Shown in pieces: positions 23,425 to 30,672 of a stretch of 46,552 nt of DNA. The stretch comes from JAICYJ01 sp035473255 (GTDB lineage Bacteria; Actinomycetota; Thermoleophilia; Gaiellales; JAICJC01): contig DATIOK010000157.1 in the NCBI GenBank assembly GCA_035473255.1, positions 1 through 46,552 on the forward strand, written 5' to 3'. The notes beneath the pieces are model-generated. The model ran no database searches, was not told where the DNA came from, and saw only the letters and a program-made list of their open reading frames with translations. The position numbers were made by a program, and so were the translations under genes. The first letter of the stretch is position 1; every line of letters starts with the position of its first letter.

Positions 23425-24822
23425 TCAGTGGAGGAGGCCGTCAGGACCGGCCATCAGCATCGCCCGGATCACCGTCTGGCGCTCCACGTGGTCGTGTGAG
23501 TCCAGCGTCGGCCCGTTGCGCGTGGCGTAGTCGGTGGCGTAGGTCTCGAGCTTGGCGCGGGTGTCGCTCGAGGCCCACGGGTGGGAGAGCGCCGACAGGG
23601 CGGCGGTGACCGCCGCCTTCGGCGTCTGGCTGCCGGGATCTCTGATCGTCTGGTCGAGCAGGTAGCCGGTGGTCTGCCAGTAGGCGTGTGCGGTGTTCGT
23701 GTTCAGGAACGCCGGGCCTTGCTTCCAGCCCGACACGTTGGGCGGGTAGAACGGCACCTGGCCCATGTTGTCGAGCAGCCAGCTCCAGCTGTTGTTCGTG
23801 ATGAAGCGGCGCGTGTTTCGGAGGCCGGCGGCCACGAACACGATCGGCGGCTTCACCATGTCCGGCTCGTCCAGGTTCAGATAGAAGGCCGGGTGGTGCA
23901 GGATCACCTTCAGAAGCGGCGCCAGCTTGAAGCCCGACTTCCTGTAGTTGTTGACCATCTCGCGCATGGCGGGCGCCGTCGGCGGCGTCGCGATGAAGTA
24001 GCTCCACAGCGAGTAGGCCAGGTAGGGAGCGTGGTTGGGGTGGTTCACCACCAGTCTGCAGACGTCGCGCCAGTCCCAGGTACCGGTGTGGCCGTAGATC
24101 GTCTTTGGGCCGGCGTCGTGGTAGCCGGCGTCCCAGAAGGTCGGGTTCTCACGCTGCTTGACCGTGCCGGTCGCCGCCTTGTTCCAGTCGTAGCGCCAGC
24201 CGGTGAGGGCGCGCGCGGCCTCGTGGATGTCGTCCTGGGTGTACATGTTGGCGTTCGTCCAGAGCCCGTGGGTGAGCGACTCCAGGTTCGGGTCGTTGCC
24301 CAGGCAGAACAGCTCCATCACCTCACGTCCGTAGTTCTCGTTCGGCTCCCACTTGTTCGAGTCGGCGCCGTTCAGCCACAGCAGCATGGCCGGGTCGATC
24401 GTGATCTGCTCGAGCAGGTCGTGGAAGTTCCCGACCGCGTGCCCGCGCAGCAGCCGGTTCTGGCGCAGCATGTGCCGGGTGTTGCCGACGCCGGCGTTGG
24501 AGGTCGCGAACAGGTCGTGCAGGTTCAGCGTCATCCGCTCCACCAGCTGGTTTCGGCTGCGCACCATGCGGTCGAGCCACCACAGGCAGTCGTGGCCCCA
24601 CAGGTCGAGCGGTTGCAGCCTGTTGCCGCCGTCGGTCGCGACCGGACCGACCAGCACGTGCTTGCGAAACGGCGTCAGCAGTTCGGTCACCGCTTTCGGC
24701 AGTCCCAGCTTCACGTAGTGCGTGATCTGGTTGTGGCTGCCCGCGAAACCGGCGCGCCACAGCAGCCGCTGGAAGTGCGCGCGCGTCGGTTTGGACGGCA
24801 AGGCCGGATAGCTGTACGCCAC
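23425..24822 (-). CDS. DUF1800 family protein
   Basis: A 465-aa protein with the DUF1800 features: HFQRLLWRAGFAGSHNQI at the N-terminus, LWWLDRMVRSRNQLVERMTL, NFHDLLEQITIDPAMLLWLN, PNENYGREVMELFCLGN, and near the end the P-N-V-x-G-W block VPFYPPNVSGWKQGPAF. No signal peptide is visible, so it may be exported by piggy-back with the Tat-targeted DUF1501 partner. The GTG start follows a GAGGGTG ribosome-binding sequence. It is the first gene of a two-gene operon. Function is unknown despite wide distribution. Confidence 0.92.
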   Translation of the reverse strand: MAYSYPALPSKPTRAHFQRLLWRAGFAGSHNQITHYVKLGLPKAVTELLTPFRKHVLVGPVATDGGNRLQPLDLWGHDCLWWLDRMVRSRNQLVERMTLNLHDLFATSNAGVGNTRHMLRQNRLLRGHAVGNFHDLLEQITIDPAMLLWLNGADSNKWEPNENYGREVMELFCLGNDPNLESLTHGLWTNANMYTQDDIHEAARALTGWRYDWNKAATGTVKQRENPTFWDAGYHDAGPKTIYGHTGTWDWRDVCRLVVNHPNHAPYLAYSLWSYFIATPPTAPAMREMVNNYRKSGFKLAPLLKVILHHPAFYLNLDEPDMVKPPIVFVAAGLRNTRRFITNNSWSWLLDNMGQVPFYPPNVSGWKQGPAFLNTNTAHAYWQTTGYLLDQTIRDPGSQTPKAAVTAALSALSHPWASSDTRAKLETYATDYATRNGPTLDSHDHVERQTVIRAMLMAGPDGLLH

Positions 24823-24919
24823 GGTGCACCCTCGCTGCTCGAGAACGGAGACCCAGGACTGGTATCGACGCCCACCGCGGCCGCTTCACCCCCAGATCGG
24901 GGGGATCGGCCTTGACCCG

Positions 24920-25849
24920 TTACGGCGTGTTCACGAGGCCGCTGGTGTCGACCACTTCCAGGTCGCGGCCGGTGATGCGGTTGAGCGTGCGCAGGTCGTC
25001 GTCGTTGAATCGCGTGTTGGATGCGCCGCTGATGTACCAGGGCGAGCCGTTGTCAGCCAGGATCATGCCGTAGTGCTGGAGCGCGACCGCCACCACGCGC
25101 GCCTGCGGCGACAGCTGCGACAGGTCGAACGAGGCCTTCAGCCGAACGCGCAGCCCCATCGGAGGCAGCGAGGTGGAGCTGCCCGAGCCGGCGTCGTGCC
25201 GGGCCGGGTAGATGTGCGCGTCCCGCGTCTGCGGCGCCGTGAACCGCAGCGCGTGGTCGATCACGCCCGCCGCCACCTCCGGGTAGCGCACCAGCCCGAG
25301 CAGGATCGGCAGCCCGGCGGCGTCGGCGCTCGTCCAGCCGTCCGGCCGCAGCGCGTTCGACGTCATCTTCCAGACCGCGCCGGAGCCGGCCCGCCAGCCT
25401 CGCCTGGTGTGCCGCACGTTCCACATCTCGTAGAGCTTGCAGGTGCCCCTGTTGACGATCAGCATGTGGTGGTCGCTGCCGGCCTCGATCCGCGGCCGCC
25501 TGGGGATCGGGTAGCCGACGTGGTCGGACTGCGAGCTGTAGTCGAAGCGCACGGTCACCTTTCGCTGCGAGCCGGGAACGGTGTTGTAGGGGATGCCGTA
25601 GCCCCTGTATGAGCCAAAGTCCGGGTGTAGGCCGGTGTCGAGGCCGATCTTCGCGATCAGCGTGTCGGAGTCCGAGGCAACCGGCAGCCCCGATATGTCC
25701 TGGTTCCAGACGTTGCCGTCCGGGAATACCGGGCAGGCCGGTGCCGAGGGAAGCGGCGCGGCGCTCGGCGCGGCGGCGCCGCCCGTGAGCCCGGCGGCCA
25801 CGACCAGCGTCAGTGCTGCGGCTGTGTGGCGCATCCCCATCCCCATCAT
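24920..25849 (-). CDS. Conserved secreted protein of unknown function
   Basis: A 309-aa exported protein: signal peptide MRHTAAALTLVVAAGLTGGA, cleavage near AAPSAA. The mature part has the block pattern of a widespread actinobacterial secreted family: FPDGNVWNQDISGLPVASDS, HPDFGSYRGYGIPYNTV, AGSDHHMLIVNRGTCKLYEM, RPDGWTSADAAGLPILLGLV, LPPMGLRVRLKASFDLS, and YGMILADNGSPWYISG before the end. I recognise the family by pattern but know no assigned activity. Three near-adjacent ATG codons make the exact start uncertain (25849 used). The neighbouring DUF1800/DUF1501 genes may be co-regulated; the gap is 97 bp. Confidence 0.8.
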   Translation of the reverse strand: MMGMGMRHTAAALTLVVAAGLTGGAAAPSAAPLPSAPACPVFPDGNVWNQDISGLPVASDSDTLIAKIGLDTGLHPDFGSYRGYGIPYNTVPGSQRKVTVRFDYSSQSDHVGYPIPRRPRIEAGSDHHMLIVNRGTCKLYEMWNVRHTRRGWRAGSGAVWKMTSNALRPDGWTSADAAGLPILLGLVRYPEVAAGVIDHALRFTAPQTRDAHIYPARHDAGSGSSTSLPPMGLRVRLKASFDLSQLSPQARVVAVALQHYGMILADNGSPWYISGASNTRFNDDDLRTLNRITGRDLEVVDTSGLVNTP

Positions 25850-25898
25850 GCATCGTCGCGGAGATAGCCCTGCTCGACCCCCAAGCGGGTGCCGCCGA

Positions 25899-25904
25899 TA
25901 CAGT
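25899..25904 (+). promoter_or_regulatory. -10 element TACAGT before the gene at 25912
   Basis: TACAGT is 7 nt before the ATG at 25912, with no Shine-Dalgarno sequence; a leaderless message is predicted. Confidence 0.55.
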
Positions 25905-25911
25905 TCCTCAG

Positions 25912-26229
25912 ATGGCCATGTACGACGCAGATCCGATCCCGACCCGGCGCCCGCTGGCGCACGACGAGCTGCCGCAGCTCGAGCCGGGCGACTACGTCCG
26001 GCTGCAGGGCATGCCCGGCGATCTGCCGTCCCATGCGCAGCTCGAGGGCGCGTACGGCCGCGTCGTGCACGTCGCCGGCGCCAGCGTGATGCTGGAGATG
26101 GACGAGCCCTATGCCGCCGGCGGCCTCACCCACCGCATGTTCTACGGCTCGCCCTACCAGCTGAAGAAGGTCGAGCCGGTCGGCCGCATGGGCGCGCGCA
26201 ACCTGTTCGACGATTCCGACGACGACTGA
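25912..26229 (+). CDS. Hypothetical small acidic protein
   Basis: A 105-aa soluble protein, acidic at the C-terminus (RNLFDDSDDD). The core RLQGMPGDLPSHAQLEGAYG and RVVHVAGASVMLEMDEPYAA suggests a small beta-barrel (KOW/SH3-like turn pattern of G-D-Y-V-R-L ... G-R-V-V-x-V), but no named family is assigned. Start chosen from the -10 element and the end of the divergent secreted-protein gene; a second ATG lies two codons on. Strong GC3 bias supports real coding. Confidence 0.65.
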   Translation: MAMYDADPIPTRRPLAHDELPQLEPGDYVRLQGMPGDLPSHAQLEGAYGRVVHVAGASVMLEMDEPYAAGGLTHRMFYGSPYQLKKVEPVGRMGARNLFDDSDDD

Positions 26230-26263
26230 CCCCGCGGCGATTGCGGGCGCCCCCGCCCGCCCG

Positions 26264-26269
26264 TACCCT
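26264..26269 (+). promoter_or_regulatory. -10 element TACCCT before 26-aa peptide gene
   Basis: TACCCT is followed by 6 nt and GTG at 26276, the tightest leaderless spacing class seen in this window. Confidence 0.5.
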
Positions 26270-26275
26270 CGATGG

Positions 26276-26356
26276 GTGAGCGGCTACTGGCAGAACGTGC
26301 TGTTGCTCGCCGTCACCTTCGGCGCCGTCTGGCACATGGCCTGGAACGGCACCTGA
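26276..26356 (+). CDS. 26-aa single-pass membrane peptide, leaderless
   Basis: The open frame GTG...TGA encodes MSGYWQNVLLLAVTF, then GAVWHMAWNGT. One hydrophobic helix (about residues 7-20) is flanked by aromatic residues, as in small bacterial membrane peptides. A -10 hexamer sits 6 nt before the GTG. Every codon but one ends in G or C, which supports translation. It lies in a 131-bp gap, 4 bp from the stop of the convergent EAL-HDOD gene. Function unknown. Confidence 0.5.
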   Translation: MSGYWQNVLLLAVTFGAVWHMAWNGT

Positions 26357-26360
26357 CCGC

Positions 26361-27650
26361 CTAGGTGACGACCGCGTGTTGCGGGGCCGACGACTCGGCT
26401 TCGTCCGCGAAGCGCAGCGCCACCACGTAGGCGTCGCGAAGCATGGCATCGGCTCGCGGGGAGGGCGTCAGGCACTCAAAGTCTCCGCACTCGTAGGCCC
26501 GCACCCAGTCAAGCACCTCGCCCAGGTGCCCGCAGCGCCCGAGCAGCGCGTCCGACACCTCGGCCGGCAGCGGCAGCTCGTTCAGCACGTCCGACATGCT
26601 CGTGTCCATGAAGGCGTCCACCACCGAGAACAGGCCGACGGTGAAGTGCGCGTCGGCGTCGGGGCGGTCGAGCGCCTGCGCCACTAGCTCGCACATCTTG
26701 GCCCGCGTCATGGCGGTGCGGATCAGCTCGCCGGGCTGATCCTCGATTCCGGCAAGCGTCATCAGCAGCGCCCAGCTGCGCACGTTGCGCACGCCCAGCA
26801 GCAGCAACGCCTCGCGCACCGAGCCGACCTTCCGCGGCAGCAGGAAGTAGGCGGAGTTGATCCAGCGCAGCAGCCGGACGCTGAGGCCGAGATCGCCGCT
26901 GATCGCCTGCTCGAGGTCGTCCAGCTCGCAATCAGGGTCCTGCAGCACCGCCATCATCCGCATCTGGGCGAGGCGGTTGGCGGGGATGCCGTGGCCGGCG
27001 ACCGTACGCGGCCGGCAGAAGAAGTCGCCCTGGAAGTAGTCGAAGCCAACCTCCTTGCAGAGCTCGAAGGTGGCGTGGTCCTCGATTCCGGCGGCGATCA
27101 GCTCGACGTCGTACGGCTCCAGCTCAGCCACCTGCGCAACTAGCTCCTCTCGGCTGAAGACGCGCGCGTCCAGCTTCACGTAATCGGCCACCTCCAGCAG
27201 CGGCAGGCTGTCGTCGCGCACCACAAATCCGTCGAGCACGATCGTGTAGCCGAGTCCGCCCAGCCGCTCCAGCTCGGCCAGCACCTGTGGATCGACCACA
27301 TCTGAGCGGTGCAGCTCGAGCGCCACGCGCTCGGCCGGGAGCGTCGTCACGAGGCCGTGCATGACGAAGTCGCGGGTAACGCTGACGAAACCGGAGCGAC
27401 CCCCGACCAGCGCGTCCAGCCCGATGTCGGCGAAGGTGGTGACCACCGTCTCGGCGGTCGCGTGGCCGGTGTCGCCGGCACGGAACAGGAGCTCGTAGGC
27501 GTGCACGTCGAGCGCACGGTCGTAGATCGGCCGCCGCGCGGCGAAGCTGGGGGCGGGCTCGCCGCCGCCGGCGTTCTGGACTGCCTGCGCCAGCGATGGC
27601 GGCGGCCACGACTCGATCCGCCGTGCCTCGGACCACGTTCCCTCGATCAT
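26361..27650 (-). CDS. EAL-HDOD signalling protein (YuxH-like)
   Basis: A 429-aa protein with an N-terminal EAL-like domain (RRPIYDRALDVHAYELLFRA; VALELHRSDVV; YVKLDARVFSREEL; FDYFQGDFFCRPR) and a C-terminal HDOD domain (LEQAISGDLGLSVRLLRWIN; VGSVREALLLLGVRNVRSWA; FTVGLFSVVDAFMDTSMSDV). The catalytic EAL glutamate and several metal-binding positions are replaced (LHRSD for the expected LxE; LDGFVV for DDFG), so it probably binds or senses rather than degrades c-di-GMP. A strong GGAGGGG ribosome-binding site lies 5 nt before the ATG. A sigma28-like promoter lies about 35 bp upstream. Confidence 0.88.
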   Translation of the reverse strand: MIEGTWSEARRIESWPPPSLAQAVQNAGGGEPAPSFAARRPIYDRALDVHAYELLFRAGDTGHATAETVVTTFADIGLDALVGGRSGFVSVTRDFVMHGLVTTLPAERVALELHRSDVVDPQVLAELERLGGLGYTIVLDGFVVRDDSLPLLEVADYVKLDARVFSREELVAQVAELEPYDVELIAAGIEDHATFELCKEVGFDYFQGDFFCRPRTVAGHGIPANRLAQMRMMAVLQDPDCELDDLEQAISGDLGLSVRLLRWINSAYFLLPRKVGSVREALLLLGVRNVRSWALLMTLAGIEDQPGELIRTAMTRAKMCELVAQALDRPDADAHFTVGLFSVVDAFMDTSMSDVLNELPLPAEVSDALLGRCGHLGEVLDWVRAYECGDFECLTPSPRADAMLRDAYVVALRFADEAESSAPQHAVVT

Positions 27651-27685
27651 GCTGACCCCTCCGTCTGGCTCACGTACCCTGAATG

Positions 27686-27712
27686 TGATCGGCCGCAGAC
27701 GCGGAAGGTTGA
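27686..27712 (-). promoter_or_regulatory. Sigma28/WhiG-like promoter of the EAL-HDOD gene
   Basis: On the minus strand, TCAA (27712-27709), 15 nt, then GCCGATCA (27693-27686). This matches the FliA/WhiG layout TAAA-N15-GCCGATAA with two mismatches. The -35 overlaps the 14-mer TGATCACCCGAACG (27710-27723), which also occurs at 14919. Confidence 0.6.
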
Positions 27713-27786
27713 TCACCCGAACGGCGGGGTTGTCACGGAATTGTGGAATCGGCAAACCGCGGCCCCCGTTGGTGCGTCCCACCGGC

Positions 27787-28194
27787 ATGGACGATCCGCG
27801 CAGGCAGTTCGACTTCTGGCTGGGCCGCTGGCAGGCGCGCTGGGACGGCGGCGCCGGCACGAACGTCGTGGAGGCCGTGTGTGAGGGCCACGTCATCCGC
27901 GAGTCGTTCGACGCACCCGGGCTGGTCGGCACCAGCATCTCGGTCTACGACGCCGCAGCAGCGCGGTGGGTTCAGACCTGGATGGACAGCCAGGGGTCGT
28001 GGTTCCATCTCGTCGGCGGCATGCGCGACGGAGCGATGGAGCTGTTCACGACCGAGCTGGACGCCGACGGACGCCGCAAGCGGATGCGCTTCGCGGCGAT
28101 CGCCGCCGACCGCTTCGAGTGGACGTGGTCGCACTCGGCGGCCGACGGTTGGGACCAGCTGTGGCGGATCGACTACACGCGGGCTACAGCGTGA
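27787..28194 (+). CDS. DUF1579-like small protein
   Basis: A 135-aa protein starting MDDPRRQFDFWLGRWQARWD. The FDFWLGxW opening is typical of DUF1579/lipocalin-like beta-barrel proteins of unknown ligand. VCEGHVIRESFDAPG, GTSISVYDAAAARWVQTWMD and a C-terminal FEWTWSHSAADGWDQLWRID complete the repeated beta-strand pattern. ATG 27787 is used; GTG 27772 is five codons earlier. It is divergent from the EAL-HDOD gene. Its last 11 bases overlap the convergent SDR gene. Confidence 0.75.
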   Translation: MDDPRRQFDFWLGRWQARWDGGAGTNVVEAVCEGHVIRESFDAPGLVGTSISVYDAAAARWVQTWMDSQGSWFHLVGGMRDGAMELFTTELDADGRRKRMRFAAIAADRFEWTWSHSAADGWDQLWRIDYTRATA

Positions 28195-28903
28195 GCCCGC
28201 CGTCCACCGGCAGCGCCACGCCGGTCACGTAGGCGGCCTCGGGCGAGGCCAGGAACGCGATCGCGGCCGCCACCTCACGGGCGGCGCCCAGCCGCGCCAG
28301 CGGCACGGACTCGCGAAGGTACCGCTCGCCCGCGTCCGGGTCGTCCATCATGCGCAGCATCGGGGTGTCGATCACGCCCGGGCACACGCAGTTGACGCGG
28401 ATACCGTGCGGCGCCAGCTCGACCGCCATCTGCCTGGTCAGCGCGACCACGCCCGCCTTGCTGGCGTTGTAGTGGGCCGTCGGCTCGCCGGCGTCCGCCG
28501 CCAGCGCCGCGGTCGATGCCAGGTTGACGATGCTGCCGCCGCTGCCGGCCGCGATCATCGACCGCGCCACCTCGCGGCCGGTCAGGAACACGCCGCGCAG
28601 GTTGATGGCCTGGACGTCGTCCCACTCGGCGGCGGTCAGCGTCAGGAACGGCTCGATCCGGTAGACGCCGGCGCTCGCCACCAGCAGGTCCGGCGCGCCG
28701 CCCAGCCGCTCGGTGGCGCCCGCCACGGCGTCGGCGATCATCACCTCGTCGCGCACGTCGGCTGTCAGGTCGGCGTCGTGCAGGTCGAGCGTCGCCACCG
28801 CGGCGCCGCGCTCGCGAAGCAGCGCCGCGGTGGCCGCGCCGATGCCGGAGCTGCCGCCGGTTACCAGCGCCCGCCGGCCGGTCAGGCCGGGCCCGTCGCT
28901 CAC
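28184..28903 (-). CDS. Short-chain dehydrogenase/reductase (SDR)
   Basis: A 239-aa classical SDR using NAD(P). Motifs are ALVTGGSSGIGAATAALLRE (cofactor loop TGxxxGIG), LLVASAGVYRIEP (NAG-like), NLASTAALAA (catalytic Ser), HYNASKAGVVAL (YxxxK) and RVNCVCPGVIDTPM. The Asp in TLDLHDADL at the end of strand 2 favours NAD. The GTG start overlaps the polysaccharide-deacetylase stop by 4 bp (GTGA), so it is translationally coupled to that gene. The substrate is probably a small alcohol or ketone; not determinable. Confidence 0.9.
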   Translation of the reverse strand: MSDGPGLTGRRALVTGGSSGIGAATAALLRERGAAVATLDLHDADLTADVRDEVMIADAVAGATERLGGAPDLLVASAGVYRIEPFLTLTAAEWDDVQAINLRGVFLTGREVARSMIAAGSGGSIVNLASTAALAADAGEPTAHYNASKAGVVALTRQMAVELAPHGIRVNCVCPGVIDTPMLRMMDDPDAGERYLRESVPLARLGAAREVAAAIAFLASPEAAYVTGVALPVDGGLTL

Positions 28904-29694
28904 CGCGCGTGCGCGGCGATCTCGGCGCAGGTCGCGATCCAGACGTCGCCGCGGGCGCGCACCTCGGTCATGAACCGGTCGAGGAAGGCCAGCCGGTGCG
29001 GACGCCCGATCACCTGCGGGTGCATCGTGATGACGCAGCAGCCGCCCAGCGCGACGATGCCGTCGAGCTCCGCCGACCAGATCTCATGTACGTGTGACGG
29101 CGGCGAGATCGTCCGCGTCCAGTCCATGCCGCTGCCCGAGAACCAGAAGTGGGCGGCATCGTCCAGGATCCACTGGATAGGCAGCTCCACCAGCTCGCCG
29201 CCCGGGTGCAGGTAGGGGTGCAGGTCGTCCATGTAGTTGGACGAGTAGGCGAAGCCGTGTTTGCCGAGCAGCCCGATCGTTGCGGGCGAGAACTCCCAGG
29301 ACGGCGAGCGGTAGCCGACCGGGTCGGCGCCGAGGCCGCGCAGCACATCCAGCGCGCGCACCAGCTCGTCCTCCTCATCGGCGGGCGACAGCGTGGCCGG
29401 TGAGGTATGCGTGTAGCCGTGATGCGCCACCTCGTGCCCGGCGGCCAGGATCTCCGCCACGCGGTGGGGGTGGCGCTCGGCCACGCGGCCGGGGATGAAG
29501 AACGTCTGGCGCAGGCCGTGGCGGGCCAGCAGCTCGAGGATCAGCGGCACCGCCACCTTCGCGCCGTAGGTGCCCTGCGAGAGCAGGCCGGGGCGGTTGG
29601 CGTTCTCGGGGTCGTCGGCGATCCACACCTCCTCCGCGTCGAAGTCGAAGGTGAAGGCGACCGCGCCGTGCGCGCCGTTCGGCCAGTCCGTCAT
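28900..29694 (-). CDS. Polysaccharide-deacetylase-family (CE4/PgdA-like) hydrolase
   Basis: A 264-aa NodB-fold hydrolase. The metal Asp is in VAFTFDFDAEEVW, the His-x3-His pair in HEVAHHGYTHTSP, and the arginine in VGYRSPSWEFSP; the final motif is CCVITMHPQVIGRPHR. The layout matches cytosolic CE4 members such as Helicobacter PgdA/HP310 and the allantoinase-like PuuE group, which act on small amides or peptidoglycan precursors. No signal peptide is present. TAGTCT lies 7 nt before the ATG. The stop overlaps the SDR start, suggesting a two-step pathway. Confidence 0.87.
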   Translation of the reverse strand: MTDWPNGAHGAVAFTFDFDAEEVWIADDPENANRPGLLSQGTYGAKVAVPLILELLARHGLRQTFFIPGRVAERHPHRVAEILAAGHEVAHHGYTHTSPATLSPADEEDELVRALDVLRGLGADPVGYRSPSWEFSPATIGLLGKHGFAYSSNYMDDLHPYLHPGGELVELPIQWILDDAAHFWFSGSGMDWTRTISPPSHVHEIWSAELDGIVALGGCCVITMHPQVIGRPHRLAFLDRFMTEVRARGDVWIATCAEIAAHAR

Positions 29695-29701
29695 GGCCCT
29701 G

Positions 29702-29707
29702 AGACTA
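29702..29707 (-). promoter_or_regulatory. -10 element TAGTCT before polysaccharide-deacetylase gene
   Basis: TAGTCT (minus strand) is 7 nt before the ATG at 29694 in a 38-bp gap after the kinase gene; a separate leaderless start is plausible. Confidence 0.45.
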
Positions 29708-29732
29708 CCGCGCCGCGGCCTTGGCGACGGTG

Positions 29733-30644
29733 CTACTCGTCGGCGGTGACGTCGTCGAGCAGCCGGCCGAAGTCCGCGCCGTCGAACTCGAGCACGGCCC
29801 GGTCGTACTTCTCGAGGCCCCACTCCCAGAAGTCGAAGTCGATGTCGGAGACGCCGTCCTGGATGGAGGCCCACAGCGTCCAGCCGTACTTGGACATCAG
29901 CCCCCACAGCCGCGCCCGGGCCACCTTGTTGCGCAGCGGCCGGCCGTAGTAGGCGGCCACCAGCTGGTCGAGCTGGTCGAGCGACAGGTTCGACTCGCTC
30001 CAGACGTTGCCGAGCTCGAAGCACGCGTCGTTGTTCCCCGAGTACTCGTAGTCGATCAGCCGGAACGCGCCGCCGGTGTCGATGAAGTTCTCGGCCAGCA
30101 GGTCGTTGTTGCACGGGACGGTGCCCTCATCGCGGACGGCCATCGCACGTTCGATCTCGCGCACGGCCGGCTCGAACTCGAGGTAGCGGTCGGGCAGCTT
30201 GAAGCCGCGCTCCTGCACGAGCGCCAGGTAGCGGCGCTGGATGTCGAACATGTTGAAGTCATCGCGGAAGCGGGCGGCTCCGTGTAAACGCCGGCAGGCG
30301 TGCGCCACCATCTCGATCTTGTCGCCGCGGCGCAGGTCTTCGGCGCTCTGCGTCTGGCCCTCGATGAACTCCAGCACCATCAGCGAACGCTCCGGGATGT
30401 AGCCGATGACGGCCGGGCCGACGCCCTCCTCGGCGGCGGCGACCGTGTTTTGGTATTCGTTCTCGCGGTCGATCGCGAGCATGCCCGAGTCCTTTGCCGA
30501 GATGCGCACGACGAAGGTGCCCTGGTCGGTCTCGACCTTGTAGTTGGTGTTCGTGAGGCCGCCTGCGAGCTCGGTCACGACGCGCTCTCCGCGCAGCTCG
30601 GGGACGACGTCGATCAGCTCGTCGATGGCTTTGTCGACCGGCAT
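29733..30644 (-). CDS. Choline/ethanolamine-kinase-like phosphotransferase
   Basis: A 303-aa protein kinase-like (APH/ChoK) small-molecule kinase. It has ELAGGLTNTNYKVETDQGTF (nucleotide loop), VVRISAKDSGM (Lys/Arg strand), LMVLEFIEGQT, the catalytic loop VPCNNDLLAENFI (the usual HxD is NND here) and the metal-binding LIDYEYSGNNDACFELGN, the pattern of choline kinases. NND is found in some bacterial LicA-like members. TATAGT is 7 nt before the ATG. It is divergent from a dimethylglycine-dehydrogenase-like gene, which supports a choline or betaine theme. Confidence 0.82.
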   Translation of the reverse strand: MPVDKAIDELIDVVPELRGERVVTELAGGLTNTNYKVETDQGTFVVRISAKDSGMLAIDRENEYQNTVAAAEEGVGPAVIGYIPERSLMVLEFIEGQTQSAEDLRRGDKIEMVAHACRRLHGAARFRDDFNMFDIQRRYLALVQERGFKLPDRYLEFEPAVREIERAMAVRDEGTVPCNNDLLAENFIDTGGAFRLIDYEYSGNNDACFELGNVWSESNLSLDQLDQLVAAYYGRPLRNKVARARLWGLMSKYGWTLWASIQDGVSDIDFDFWEWGLEKYDRAVLEFDGADFGRLLDDVTADE

Positions 30645-30651
30645 GGCGACC

Positions 30652-30659
30652 ACTATAGT
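30652..30659. promoter_or_regulatory. Palindromic ACTATAGT serving two divergent -10 elements
   Basis: ACTATAGT reads TATAGT on both strands. It is 7 nt before the kinase ATG (30644, minus strand) and 13 nt before the DMGDH-like GTG (30673, plus strand). One 8-bp palindrome thus may supply both -10 hexamers. Confidence 0.55.
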
Positions 30660-30672
30660 CAGTCCCGAAAAC

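Noticed and set aside
27649..27786. Upstream extension of the DUF1579-like gene to ATG 27649
   Set aside because: That stretch is Arg-rich, contains the sigma28-like promoter of the divergent gene, and lacks family similarity; FDFWLGxW starts right after ATG 27787.
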